In this document: in pieces, positions 1 to 6,212 of the stretch
How the letters are laid out: each line of letters begins with the position of its first letter
How positions within the stretch are numbered: position 1 is the stretch's first letter
Source of the DNA: Nitrospina sp.
Lineage (GTDB): Bacteria; Nitrospinota; Nitrospinia; Nitrospinales; Nitrospinaceae
DNA length: 6,212 bases
Reading direction: 5' to 3'
NCBI GenBank assembly: GCA_004357435.1
Contig: SMVS01000151.1
Coordinates: forward strand, 1-6,212
Notes under the pieces: generated by a model
Told to the model about the DNA's origin: nothing
What the model saw: the letters and a program-made list of their open reading frames with translations, nothing else
Database searches by the model: none
Made by a program: the position numbers and the translations under genes

Positions 1-1030
1 CCCCCACCGCCACCACCTGCTCTAAAGAAATTCCCTGCTCTTGGGCCAGAGCCACCAGAATTTTTTCCTTGGCCGGCGCGTCGATGATGTCGCCTTCAAT
101 TTCTCCGGTCACTAGGCCATTCACCATTTTTAATTGATTGGCGAAACCGTAATCGAGCTTATATTTTTGCTTGAGCTTGTCGATAAAAAACTGGAAGCCG
201 CCGCTCACAATGGCGATTTTGAATCCCAGATGTTGCAGGATGCGCACCAAATCTTCGGCACCGGGAGTGAGCGGAATTCTTTCAAACAATTCTTCCAATT
301 GCGCCTCACGCAACCCCTTCAGCAATTTCACTCGTTCCACCAGCGCCTGACTGAAATCCACTTCACCGTTGACAACCTGGCGGGTGATCTTCGCCAGAGT
401 TTCGCCGACACCCGCCAGCTTGCCCAATTCATCGATCACTTCACATTGCAGAAACGTCATGTCCGCGTCCAACACGATCAGACGTTTGTTGCGCCGGAAC
501 AGAGTGTCTTCCTGGACGGCGATATCGACGTCGAAGTCTTCCTTAAAATGCACCAGGGCGTCCAAAATTTCCACCTTGGTCATGGCCTGCCGCGCTCCAA
601 TGACCATTTCCAAAACGTGCTGATCGCCGTAATCGAGTTGCTCGATACGCTGGATGTTGATATCCATTTTTGCCAGGGTGCGGGTGAGCGCCGCCAGCGC
701 CACCGGCCCAATTTTTCGTCCCAGCAACGTCACCACCAGTCGATGTTGGTAGCGGGCTTCGGGACGATGCTCCGGACCCCAGGGGTACACATTGATTTCC
801 AACTCTTTGCTTTGGCCGAGCTCCATGAGCTCGGTCTTGACGGTGTGGATGGCTTGCGGATTTTTACTTTCCAGCAGGAGAGACAGATTCAGCAAGCCAT
901 TGAAGACAAACTGGCGGACGTCCGCGACCAGACAATCACAGCGCACGATGGATTCCAAAGTCTCGGCTAAAATTCCGGGGCGGTCCGAGCCGGCCACGTG
1001 GACATGGATTTGGTAAACAGTGGAGTCCAT
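1..1030 (-). CDS. serB: Phosphoserine phosphatase with tandem N-terminal ACT domains (3' end cut by window edge)
   Basis: This enzyme hydrolyses O-phospho-L-serine to L-serine, the last step of the phosphorylated serine pathway, in the cytoplasm. The 343 visible residues hold two ACT-like regulatory domains (about 5-80, with the D-R-P-G-I turn at 16-20, and about 98-175) and then a HAD-superfamily phosphatase core. Motif I is DADMT, with nucleophile D188 and acid/base D190. E197, R233, S276 (in SGGF) and K321 keep the same spacing as the catalytic residues of Methanocaldococcus phosphoserine phosphatase. The reading stops at A-V-G, just before the expected GDGxxD motif, so the end is lost to the edge and is not evidence of a broken gene. 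The tandem-ACT layout resembles mycobacterial SerB2, where ACT domains bind serine; feedback control here is inferred. The ATG lies 3 bases after the upstream stop. Confidence 0.95.
   Translation of the reverse strand, partial: MDSTVYQIHVHVAGSDRPGILAETLESIVRCDCLVADVRQFVFNGLLNLSLLLESKNPQAIHTVKTELMELGQSKELEINVYPWGPEHRPEARYQHRLVVTLLGRKIGPVALAALTRTLAKMDINIQRIEQLDYGDQHVLEMVIGARQAMTKVEILDALVHFKEDFDVDIAVQEDTLFRRNKRLIVLDADMTFLQCEVIDELGKLAGVGETLAKITRQVVNGEVDFSQALVERVKLLKGLREAQLEELFERIPLTPGAEDLVRILQHLGFKIAIVSGGFQFFIDKLKQKYKLDYGFANQLKMVNGLVTGEIEGDIIDAPAKEKILVALAQEQGISLEQVVAVG
816..834 (-). repeat. Intragenic 8-bp inverted repeat inside serB
   Basis: Two perfect 8-base arms (CCGAGCTC and GAGCTCGG) flank a 3-base loop. 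They fall in the serB ACT1 coding region, at codons for T-E-L-M-E-L-G. The repeated GAGCTC comes from two Glu-Leu codon pairs, so coding constraint can explain it. In mRNA it would form a stable small hairpin. Confidence 0.5.
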
Positions 1031-1033
1031 AAA

Positions 1034-1489
1034 TCAACCCTGCGGGTTGTAGCGCCACCCTTCCCGCTTTTTACAGGTCCAGCCATCGTTGACCTGAAAA
1101 GTAGCAAGCCCCTCCAGGCTTTGCGATTCAAACAACGCCACAATTCCGGAACCGGTGATGGCATTGTCTTTGAGGTGAAGCCGTTTCAATTGGGTGAGAA
1201 TTTTGGATTGCGCCAGTTTTTGCAGGCCCAGATCGGTCACACCATTTTTATTGAGGTTCAGGTACTGAATGTTGGCCAACGCCTCGCACTCAGCCAACTC
1301 CGCAATCCCGGCATCGCCCAGGGCATTGTCATCCAGGTCCAACCAGCTGACCTCATGGATGCGCGGCGAGGCCCAAAGCAGACGGGCTTCATCCGGCGTA
1401 AGCCGCAAGCCGCTCAACATGGCTTGATTGCCCCGCAATCTGCCTTCGAAAATAGCATCGGCAGTGGCAAATTTTTCTCTTGGTGTCAT
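1034..1489 (-). CDS. Small leucine-rich-repeat protein, ribonuclease-inhibitor-like repeats
   Basis: This is a 151-residue protein with no signal peptide and no membrane segment, so it is probably cytoplasmic. Residues 47-127 are three consecutive 27-residue leucine-rich repeats of the form LxxLxLxxNxxxxxGxxxLxxxxxL, with the conserved asparagines at N55, N82 and N109 exactly 27 apart. A partial fourth strand follows from L128. The N-terminal 45 residues look helical and may cap the solenoid. The tail (135-151) is rich in basic and aromatic residues (W137, W145, Y147). LRR solenoids usually bind proteins, but no partner can be named. The start is supported by AAAAGGA, with AGGA 8 bases before the ATG. 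It sits 49 bases after rarA and 3 bases before serB. No gene name is recognised. Confidence 0.85.
   Translation of the reverse strand: MTPREKFATADAIFEGRLRGNQAMLSGLRLTPDEARLLWASPRIHEVSWLDLDDNALGDAGIAELAECEALANIQYLNLNKNGVTDLGLQKLAQSKILTQLKRLHLKDNAITGSGIVALFESQSLEGLATFQVNDGWTCKKREGWRYNPQG
1035..1049 (-). repeat. Perfect 6-bp hairpin over the LRR gene's end and the serB translation start region
   Basis: The minus strand reads CAACCC, then a GCA loop, then GGGTTG, giving a perfect 6-bp stem with a 3-base loop. It covers the final codons and the stop codon of the LRR gene and ends 4 bases before the serB ATG at 1030. The only purine-rich candidate ribosome binding site for serB (CAGGG) is partly in the 3' arm. 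No T-tract follows, so it is not a terminator. A translation-coupling role is inferred. Confidence 0.55.
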
Positions 1490-1497
1490 TCAAAAAA

Positions 1498-1504
1498 TCC
1501 TTTT
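1498..1504 (-). promoter_or_regulatory. Ribosome binding site of the LRR gene
   Basis: On the minus strand this reads AAAAGGA, with AGGA ending 8 bases before the ATG at 1489. It is a clear Shine-Dalgarno match and decides the start. It lies just downstream of the terminator-like hairpin that follows rarA, so translation of the LRR gene can start independently of rarA. Confidence 0.6.
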
Positions 1505-1506
1505 AG

Positions 1507-1533
1507 AAAAATAAATGGGTCGCCATGAGACCC
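1507..1533 (-). terminator. Weak terminator-like or attenuator hairpin between rarA and the LRR gene
   Basis: After the rarA stop the minus strand has GGGTC (1533-1529), a 7-base loop and GACCC (1521-1517), followed directly by ATTTATTTTT. The arrangement, a GC-rich stem then a T-rich run, is that of an intrinsic terminator. The stem is only 5 bp, so termination is probably partial. It would then lower, not abolish, readthrough into the LRR gene and serB. Confidence 0.4.
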
Positions 1534-1538
1534 GGTAG

Positions 1539-2816
1539 TCATTTTTGATCCGGCGGCAGGTATTTTTTGCCCCGGAGTTCTTCGGGCAGGTATTCCTGCT
1601 CCACATAATTCCCCGGATAATCGTGCGGATATTTGTAATCGACGCCATAGCCCTGTTTTTTGGCGTCCTTGTAATGCGAGTCCTTGAGATGGTCGGGCAC
1701 CGGGAACGACAAGCCCTTGCCTTCAATATCGCTGAGCGCGGCATCGACCGCCTTGATGGCGGTGTTGTCCTTGGGAGCGCGAGCCACATAAATCACTGCC
1801 TGCGCCAGGGGGATCCGCGCTTCCGGCAATCCCAACCGCTCAGCCGCTGTGGCGGCGGCATTGGCGATCACCAAAGCCTGGGGATCGGCCAACCCCACAT
1901 CTTCCGCGGCGGTCACCACCAGACGCCGGGCAATGAATCGGAGATCCTCACCGCCGGCGATCATTTTAGCCAGCCAATAGATGGCCGCATCCGGATCCGA
2001 ACCGCGCAGGCTTTTTTGAAACGCAGATGCGTGGTCGTAATGCTCCGTGCCGTCTTTATCATACAGCACCGCGGTGCGCTGAATGATTCCCTCAATGATG
2101 GTCTGGGTGATCGGTGCGGGGTCGTCATCCGGATCATCGAGGTGATAATGGACCGCCGCTTCCAGAACATTCAACGCCCTCCTGGCATCGCCATTGGCAT
2201 GACTGATGATCAAATCGATGGCACTGTCTTCAATGGCAATCACGTTCCGCCCCAGACCATTAATTTTATCCTGCAACGCTCGTTCCAGAATGGCCCGGAT
2301 ATTTTGGGACGAAAGGTATCCGATGCGGAAAACCTGGCACCGCGACCGCAATGCAGGAATCACTTCCAACGAAGGATTCTCGGTGGTCGAACCAATCAGG
2401 CGAATCGTACCCTGCTCCACGAAAGGCAGAACTGCATCCTGCTGGGCTTTGTTGAACCGGTGAATTTCGTCAATGAAGAGCGTGGTGGCGCGGTGTTGAG
2501 CCGACCACAATTTTTGCGCATGCCCGATGATTTTACGAATATCAGCCACCCCGGCGTTGACCGCGCTGATTTCATGAAACTCGCTTTCGGTCACTCGAGC
2601 GACGATTCGGGCAATGGTCGTTTTCCCGCAACCGGGAGGTCCCCACAATATAAACGACAGTCCGGCATCCTTTTCCATTAAATGACGCAAGGGACTGCTC
2701 TTGCTGATCAGGTGTTCGTGCCCCAGCAAATCATCCCATACCATGGGCCGCATACGATCAGCCAGTGGCGGCGGGGGACGGCTGGACGTACTCTTGTAAT
2801 CAGGAAAGAGTTCCAT
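1539..2816 (-). CDS. rarA: Replication-associated recombination protein A (RarA/MgsA), AAA+ ATPase
   Basis: RarA is a clamp-loader-like AAA+ ATPase that acts at stalled replication forks together with single-strand binding protein and the recombination machinery. The 425 residues contain the family's P-L-A-x-R-M-R-P entry motif (17-24), Walker A GPPGCGKTT (59-67), Walker B LFIDEIHRF (113-121), sensor 1 STTENP (143-148), the arginine-finger segment LRSRC (156-160) and sensor 2 GDARRALN (209-216). After these comes the tetramerising MgsA C-terminal region, including a Y-D-K-D-G-x-E-H-Y-D-H stretch and the family's usual terminal Y-P-H-D-Y-P-G motif. Length is normal for the family, and all nucleotide-handling residues are present. 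It starts 30 bases after the permease stop. AGGAG lies 10 bases before the ATG. Nothing looks truncated. Confidence 0.97.
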   Translation of the reverse strand: MELFPDYKSTSSRPPPPLADRMRPMVWDDLLGHEHLISKSSPLRHLMEKDAGLSFILWGPPGCGKTTIARIVARVTESEFHEISAVNAGVADIRKIIGHAQKLWSAQHRATTLFIDEIHRFNKAQQDAVLPFVEQGTIRLIGSTTENPSLEVIPALRSRCQVFRIGYLSSQNIRAILERALQDKINGLGRNVIAIEDSAIDLIISHANGDARRALNVLEAAVHYHLDDPDDDPAPITQTIIEGIIQRTAVLYDKDGTEHYDHASAFQKSLRGSDPDAAIYWLAKMIAGGEDLRFIARRLVVTAAEDVGLADPQALVIANAAATAAERLGLPEARIPLAQAVIYVARAPKDNTAIKAVDAALSDIEGKGLSFPVPDHLKDSHYKDAKKQGYGVDYKYPHDYPGNYVEQEYLPEELRGKKYLPPDQK

Positions 2817-2826
2817 CCTTCACCAT

Positions 2827-2831
2827 CTCCT
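2827..2831 (-). promoter_or_regulatory. Ribosome binding site of rarA
   Basis: The minus strand reads AGGAG, ending 10 bases before the rarA ATG at 2816. Other ATG and GTG triplets between it and this start are in different frames. It supports the chosen start, which also gives the expected short RarA N-terminus before the P-L-A-x-R-M-R-P motif. Confidence 0.5.
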
Positions 2832-2846
2832 GAGATAGCGTGACAT

Positions 2847-4535
2847 TTAAAAATCTCTTTCTTGCAAGGAACGGATCCCGCGACGCAGAGGCTCAAACGT
2901 GACCAAGGCGGTCAACAGAATAATCAATCCGTAAAACACGGGAACCTCCACTCCTCCAATGAAATTGGCAAGGAATTTTTCATTGAAATGAACCACCATG
3001 GGCCGTGCAGAAAGGATCAAGACCAGTCCGACATAAAGCAGGCTGGAAATCATAAATAAAATCCCGCCCGTGCCGGTTGGAATTTCCGAAATATTTTCAT
3101 AATCGAACATGGGGTACATAGCGCCCATGCCCACTCCCATGCCTACCAGACCTGTGGTCAGCAGGAATACCCCAACAATTGAGACTTTCATAACATAGGG
3201 ATCCACTTGGAGCAAATAATTAGAGACCACCACCAGAAACTCCGCAATCACCAACAGCGGCGGAAAATACATCCAGAATTTTCCCATCAAAAAACTTTTC
3301 ATATCCACGGGGGAAGTATAAATGGTCCACATCTTTTGACCTTCCATGCTGGTGGAAGAAAACACAAACCGCGCGATCAACGCCGACAGCACAAACCCGA
3401 CCAACCCGATATTCAGCACCGACACCACATTTTTCAAAACGATATTGTTCAGCGGCAGGTTCATGATATTAAAAATATAGACCACGACCAATGCAATCAG
3501 AATAAACAATTGCGACCAGAGAGCAGGGTCCCGGCAGAATATTTTCAAGTCTTTGTCGAGCATGGCTTTTCTGGTTGGCGATATCGGTAAAAAATCCAGC
3601 CACCTTCGGCGGGACTTTTGTTTCCCATTCTTCTTTTTAGGAGAACTTCTCACTTCTTGAAACAGGCGCCAACCAATAAAATACGTTTTTCGGCTCACCC
3701 ACCAGAAAATCCCTCCAAACACCAGAACGGCGCCATATAAATATGCCAGCTGAATCAGGGCCTCCGTCACATTCCCAGCCACCCACTGGCTGATCCCGCG
3801 AGTGATCCAACTGCTCGGCAGAAAACCAAATTCGGGTGCTTGCAAACTTTCTACAAAAGCTATAATCATCTCATCCGAAACCTGCTTGTCGAAAAACTTT
3901 TCCGGCGAAAGAAAACGCAAAAACATGATCAGGCCCGCAAAAAAGAACAGCCCCATAAAGGAAAGAATCTGGTGCGCCTTGTCCGTCGGAAAGTAGCGCA
4001 TCAAAATCATAATCCCAAGAATGCCAAAAATGCACGGAATGAGGATGAAAGGGAAAAAGGCCCCCAACAGATACAGATAATATCCGCCACTCGCGCCAAA
4101 ATAAAAACCATAGGCTATAAATATGGGGAGGGCGAAAACTAAAATAACCCAGGAACAGTTGAACACCGTCTGCGCGAAACGCATGTCTATAATGGAGCCT
4201 TTGGAGATAGGCAGAGAATGCAAAAACTCCGAATCGGACGACCCATAAAAGATTGTTAATGACGCGATGATACTGGAGAACAACAGCATGGCAAAAAAAG
4301 TGAGAAAAATCACGTTCAACAGCTGGACAATCAATTCCTCTCCTATCCTAAAGGGAAGGCCATCGAGGTACTGGATGATGCGGAAAAAGAAAATATAGTC
4401 TCCGATCAAAAACAATGTTCCCAAGCCGAGAATCAGGCTCCAGCGCATGATTTTATCCGCGGTGGGCCGGCCAAAGTGGTTTTTGAGAAACCGTCCCCGC
4501 ACTTGAATCAAATTGAATGTGTGGCTTTTACTCAT
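2847..4535 (-). CDS. ABC-2-type exporter permease with two fused six-helix halves
   Basis: This is a 562-residue inner-membrane protein with about 12 predicted transmembrane segments, roughly 31-53, 71-96, 125-145, 154-178, 189-209, 262-281, 340-360, 368-392, 422-441, 449-473, 489-510 and 526-547. A strongly basic loop (about 296-312, K/R-rich) separates two six-helix halves. Both halves carry the same signature after their second helix: an acidic residue, then L-P-I-S at 108-111 in half one and T-S-P-V at 407-410 in half two, then a helix. That points to an internal duplication, as in putative ABC exporter permeases of the ABC-2 type. The substrate is unknown. No Walker-motif ATPase partner is encoded in the visible region. 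It starts 7 bases after the hydrolase stop. Its best ribosome site (GAAGG, 4550-4554) is 14 bases upstream, rather far, so coupling to the hydrolase is likely. Confidence 0.8.
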   Translation of the reverse strand: MSKSHTFNLIQVRGRFLKNHFGRPTADKIMRWSLILGLGTLFLIGDYIFFFRIIQYLDGLPFRIGEELIVQLLNVIFLTFFAMLLFSSIIASLTIFYGSSDSEFLHSLPISKGSIIDMRFAQTVFNCSWVILVFALPIFIAYGFYFGASGGYYLYLLGAFFPFILIPCIFGILGIMILMRYFPTDKAHQILSFMGLFFFAGLIMFLRFLSPEKFFDKQVSDEMIIAFVESLQAPEFGFLPSSWITRGISQWVAGNVTEALIQLAYLYGAVLVFGGIFWWVSRKTYFIGWRLFQEVRSSPKKKNGKQKSRRRWLDFLPISPTRKAMLDKDLKIFCRDPALWSQLFILIALVVVYIFNIMNLPLNNIVLKNVVSVLNIGLVGFVLSALIARFVFSSTSMEGQKMWTIYTSPVDMKSFLMGKFWMYFPPLLVIAEFLVVVSNYLLQVDPYVMKVSIVGVFLLTTGLVGMGVGMGAMYPMFDYENISEIPTGTGGILFMISSLLYVGLVLILSARPMVVHFNEKFLANFIGGVEVPVFYGLIILLTALVTFEPLRRGIRSLQERDF

Positions 4536-4542
4536 GATATTT

Positions 4543-5559
4543 TCAATAACCTTCTTGCTTCAGGGGATCAACTTCGACGGCACTGCCTTTACAAACTTCC
4601 TGCGCCCATCGAACACAAATATAGTCCATCCATCGTCGATCACCCAGCGGATTTTTACTTTTTGAAATGTATCCCATGTGCCCGCCAAAATCCGGATTCA
4701 AATAATCCACGCATAAACTCATGCGGGAACCGCGAAACACACCTTCCGGGACAAATGGGTCGTCCTTGGAACACAGGATCGTGGTAGGGACTCGGATAGC
4801 ACCAAGAAATTGTTTGGAGCTGGACTGAGAATAATAGTCATCCACATCCTTAAACCCAAATGCCGGCGCTGTATATAAGACATCAAACTCATAAATGGTT
4901 TTAGCGGACCTTGCCGGGCGGTAGGCCCCACCCAAACATTCGACCATAGCCTCCACCTGACGATTCATCATATCCAAAAAATAGCCATTAAATGTACCGG
5001 CCCAGGAACCCTCAGAAATCATTTTGCTGGAAATTTTTAAATCGATGGGTGGGTTAATGGCCAGCGCGGCATAAACACTGGCGGGAATTTTTCTGCTCTC
5101 GCCCAGGTATTTCAATAAAATATTTCCGCTCAGGGAGAACCCGATCAGCAATAGGGGGCGCTGAGGATAAAGACCCGTAATGTAGTTCACCACTCTATCC
5201 AAATCGCCACTGGAGCCACCATTCCAAAGGCGGTCACACAAACCCATTCCGGGGCCACTGCCACGCTGGTTCATGAGAAAAACTCCGTACCCCCGGGCAA
5301 ACAACTTCCCTGCAATGCGCTTCATGTAGGCCGATTCACTGCATCCTCCCATGCCATGGGCCATCAACACCAACGGACCGGTATTCTGCTCCGGTTTCAT
5401 CTCAAAGATCATGAGTTGATTCTGCGGATCGATTTTTAATTTATGCAGGGTCCGTTCCGGCAACAACGACTTGCCGGAAAACCTGGAGGCCGCAATCGTT
5501 TGAGCGATCGGTCCTCTAATCAAGGGGTGCGGTGCAAAAGGGAGGTCATTCAAATTCAT
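4543..5559 (-). CDS. Alpha/beta-fold hydrolase of the YheT/ABHD1-3 type (COG0429-like)
   Basis: This is a 338-residue esterase/lipase-like protein, full length for the YheT group. The N-terminus has the family's P-H-P-L-I-R-G-x-x-x-Q-T-I block (10-22), which supports this ATG. The oxyanion region is HGMGG (68-72). The nucleophile elbow is GFSLSGN (140-146), with S142 as nucleophile. The acid is D266 or D267 in SKDDPFVP, and the histidine is H294 in GGH. The N-Q-R-G-S-G stretch (97-102) is also typical. The family is usually annotated as carboxylesterase or lipase-like, and the real substrate is unknown. There is no signal peptide, so it is probably cytoplasmic or membrane-peripheral. It is the first gene of the minus-strand cluster. 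The sequence before the ATG has no good Shine-Dalgarno match. Confidence 0.9.
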   Translation of the reverse strand: MNLNDLPFAPHPLIRGPIAQTIAASRFSGKSLLPERTLHKLKIDPQNQLMIFEMKPEQNTGPLVLMAHGMGGCSESAYMKRIAGKLFARGYGVFLMNQRGSGPGMGLCDRLWNGGSSGDLDRVVNYITGLYPQRPLLLIGFSLSGNILLKYLGESRKIPASVYAALAINPPIDLKISSKMISEGSWAGTFNGYFLDMMNRQVEAMVECLGGAYRPARSAKTIYEFDVLYTAPAFGFKDVDDYYSQSSSKQFLGAIRVPTTILCSKDDPFVPEGVFRGSRMSLCVDYLNPDFGGHMGYISKSKNPLGDRRWMDYICVRWAQEVCKGSAVEVDPLKQEGY

Positions 5560-5651
5560 ATTCAGCCGATTTAGAGATATGGAGCAAGTCCGATTGTAAA
5601 TTTCTCAGGGTTTTCCAGATTTTTTGAAATATTTGGGATTTCAGATGATCC

Positions 5652-5680
5652 TATATATACTGAGGCTTCCTATAATTATA
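5652..5680 (-). promoter_or_regulatory. Candidate promoter region for the five-gene minus-strand operon
   Basis: On the minus strand a perfect TATAAT lies at 5680-5675, but the hexamer 17 bases upstream is a poor -35. An alternative pairs TTTATA, overlapping that box, with TATATA in the 5659-5652 run at a 17-base spacing. Either would place transcription start about 90-110 bases before the hydrolase ATG. The location, ahead of the first minus-strand gene, supports a promoter. The exact boxes are uncertain. Confidence 0.3.
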
Positions 5681-5721
5681 AACCACACACGAAAGAATGC
5701 ACTTAGAAAGCGGACGTTTAA

Positions 5722-5751
5722 TTGATAAACTGCCGGTCCTTGGGCTATATT
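5722..5751 (+). promoter_or_regulatory. Candidate sigma-70 promoter for the TPR gene
   Basis: TTGATA (5722-5727) and TATATT (5746-5751) are separated by 18 bases. These are good partial matches to the -35 and -10 consensus. The start site would be near 5758, giving a leader of about 46 bases before the ATG at 5804. The surrounding spacer (5560-5803) is AT-rich and holds no gene that I can support. Confidence 0.4.
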
Positions 5752-5803
5752 ATTTTCATGTTGCGATTTTTTCAATATTTCACAACATTTGGGTTGAGAA
5801 TTA

Positions 5804-6212
5804 ATGAATTCCACCAAAAACCATCTTAAATATTTTAGATTCCGCCTCATAGGGATGTTGGCATTGCCTGGACTTCTTTTTATGAGCCCAGTGGCGTATG
5901 GCAATCCTCAATCTTCTGATGGCTTTCAAGAAGCCTTGAATCTTATCAAGAGCGAGCAGTGGCAAGCCGCCATCCCCGCACTGCAAAAGGCGTTGGCCGA
6001 AAACCCACAGAATTCACGGGGGCACGCCAACCTGGGGGTCGCCCTGAGCCGGGTGAACCGTCACAAAGAGGCTCTCTTCTCTTATGAAAAAGCCAGAAGC
6101 CTGGGGTATGACAATGCCCAGTTCCGTTACTACCAGGGTTTGTCTTTGGCCAAAATTGATCTCCTGGATGACGCCGTGGAGGAATTTGAGACCGCCCTCA
6201 AAATGGATTCCC
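5804..6212 (+). CDS. Exported tetratricopeptide-repeat protein (3' end cut by window edge)
   Basis: The 136 visible residues begin with a Sec-type signal peptide: a basic start (K5, K9, R12, R14), a hydrophobic core (about 15-31) and a likely A-Y-G cleavage site after G33. Three TPR units follow, at about 37-70, 71-104 and 105-136. They keep 34-residue periodicity, with Ala at 56, 90 and 124 and again at 63, 97 and 131, and a Pro at 68. The protein would be periplasmic or envelope-bound and act as a protein-protein scaffold. It has no lipobox Cys. An in-frame stop at 5795-5797 rules out a longer start. The later Met18 would lose the basic n-region, so the ATG at 5804 is preferred although its ribosome site is weak (GAG, 5 bases upstream). 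The total length and the function of any C-terminal part are unknown. Confidence 0.85.
   Translation, partial: MNSTKNHLKYFRFRLIGMLALPGLLFMSPVAYGNPQSSDGFQEALNLIKSEQWQAAIPALQKALAENPQNSRGHANLGVALSRVNRHKEALFSYEKARSLGYDNAQFRYYQGLSLAKIDLLDDAVEEFETALKMDS

Noticed and set aside
816..834. The strong inverted repeat in serB as a regulatory element or terminator
   Set aside because: It lies deep in the coding region, has no T-run, and is explained by two repeated Glu-Leu codon pairs around a Met. It is kept only as a repeat.
134..970. A 278-codon open frame on the plus strand, antisense to serB
   Set aside because: The minus strand encodes SerB with catalytic residues at canonical spacing. The plus-strand frame is rich in His, Gln and Phe, as expected for antisense of a coding gene.
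998..1528. A 176-codon open frame on the plus strand over the LRR gene
   Set aside because: The minus-strand frame shows exact 27-residue repeats and a good ribosome site. The plus-strand frame has neither and crosses two minus-strand gene boundaries.
1545..2681. A 378-codon open frame on the plus strand, antisense to rarA
   Set aside because: The opposite strand encodes a complete RarA with every family motif. The antisense product has no recognisable domain and its composition is typical of a mirror-frame shadow.
5758..5796. Alternative stems in the TPR leader (ATGTTG with CAACAT, or CAAC with GTTG) that might act as a switch
   Set aside because: The stems are only 4-6 bp, AT-rich and have long loops or few GC pairs. 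They do not resemble any known riboswitch and could occur by chance.
5758..5829. A 23-codon open frame on the plus strand overlapping the start of the TPR gene
   Set aside because: It has no ribosome binding site, its predicted transcript start falls at its own first codon, and there is no sign of a leader-peptide function. It is probably chance.
5641..5904. An 87-codon open frame on the minus strand across the divergent spacer
   Set aside because: It overlaps the signal peptide coding region of the TPR gene and the promoter-like spacer, has no ribosome site and no recognisable domain.

Overview
The window looks like the chromosome of a Gram-negative-type bacterium with mid-range GC. The last gene encodes an exported TPR protein with a classical signal peptide, and the rest are housekeeping or envelope genes. 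Nothing here fixes the taxon. The serB with two ACT domains, the mixed-function operon and the base composition would fit a deltaproteobacterial or Nitrospinota-like lineage, but that is a guess. I see no rRNA, tRNA, CRISPR array, insertion sequence, phage gene or attachment site.

Layout: five genes lie head to tail on the minus strand between 5559 and the left edge, and one gene runs divergently off the right edge. In minus-strand order they are a YheT-type alpha/beta hydrolase (5559-4543), a two-half ABC-2-type membrane permease (4535-2847), the AAA+ recombination factor rarA (2816-1539), a small leucine-rich-repeat protein (1489-1034) and phosphoserine phosphatase serB (1030 to the edge, cut before its last catalytic motif). 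Gaps are 7, 30, 49 and 3 bases, so this looks like one transcription unit. A weak terminator-like hairpin after rarA could split it or attenuate it. The 244-base divergent spacer (5560-5803) is AT-rich and holds promoter-like sequences for both directions. On the right, a secreted TPR protein starts at 5804 and runs off the window.

The operon genes do not form an obvious pathway: lipid- or ester-type hydrolysis, membrane export, fork repair, a protein-binding scaffold and serine synthesis. No ATPase for the permease is visible. The most notable local structure is a perfect 6-bp hairpin covering the end of the leucine-rich-repeat gene and the presumed ribosome binding site of serB, which suggests translational coupling. 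I did not find convincing evidence of a new defence or mobile system.
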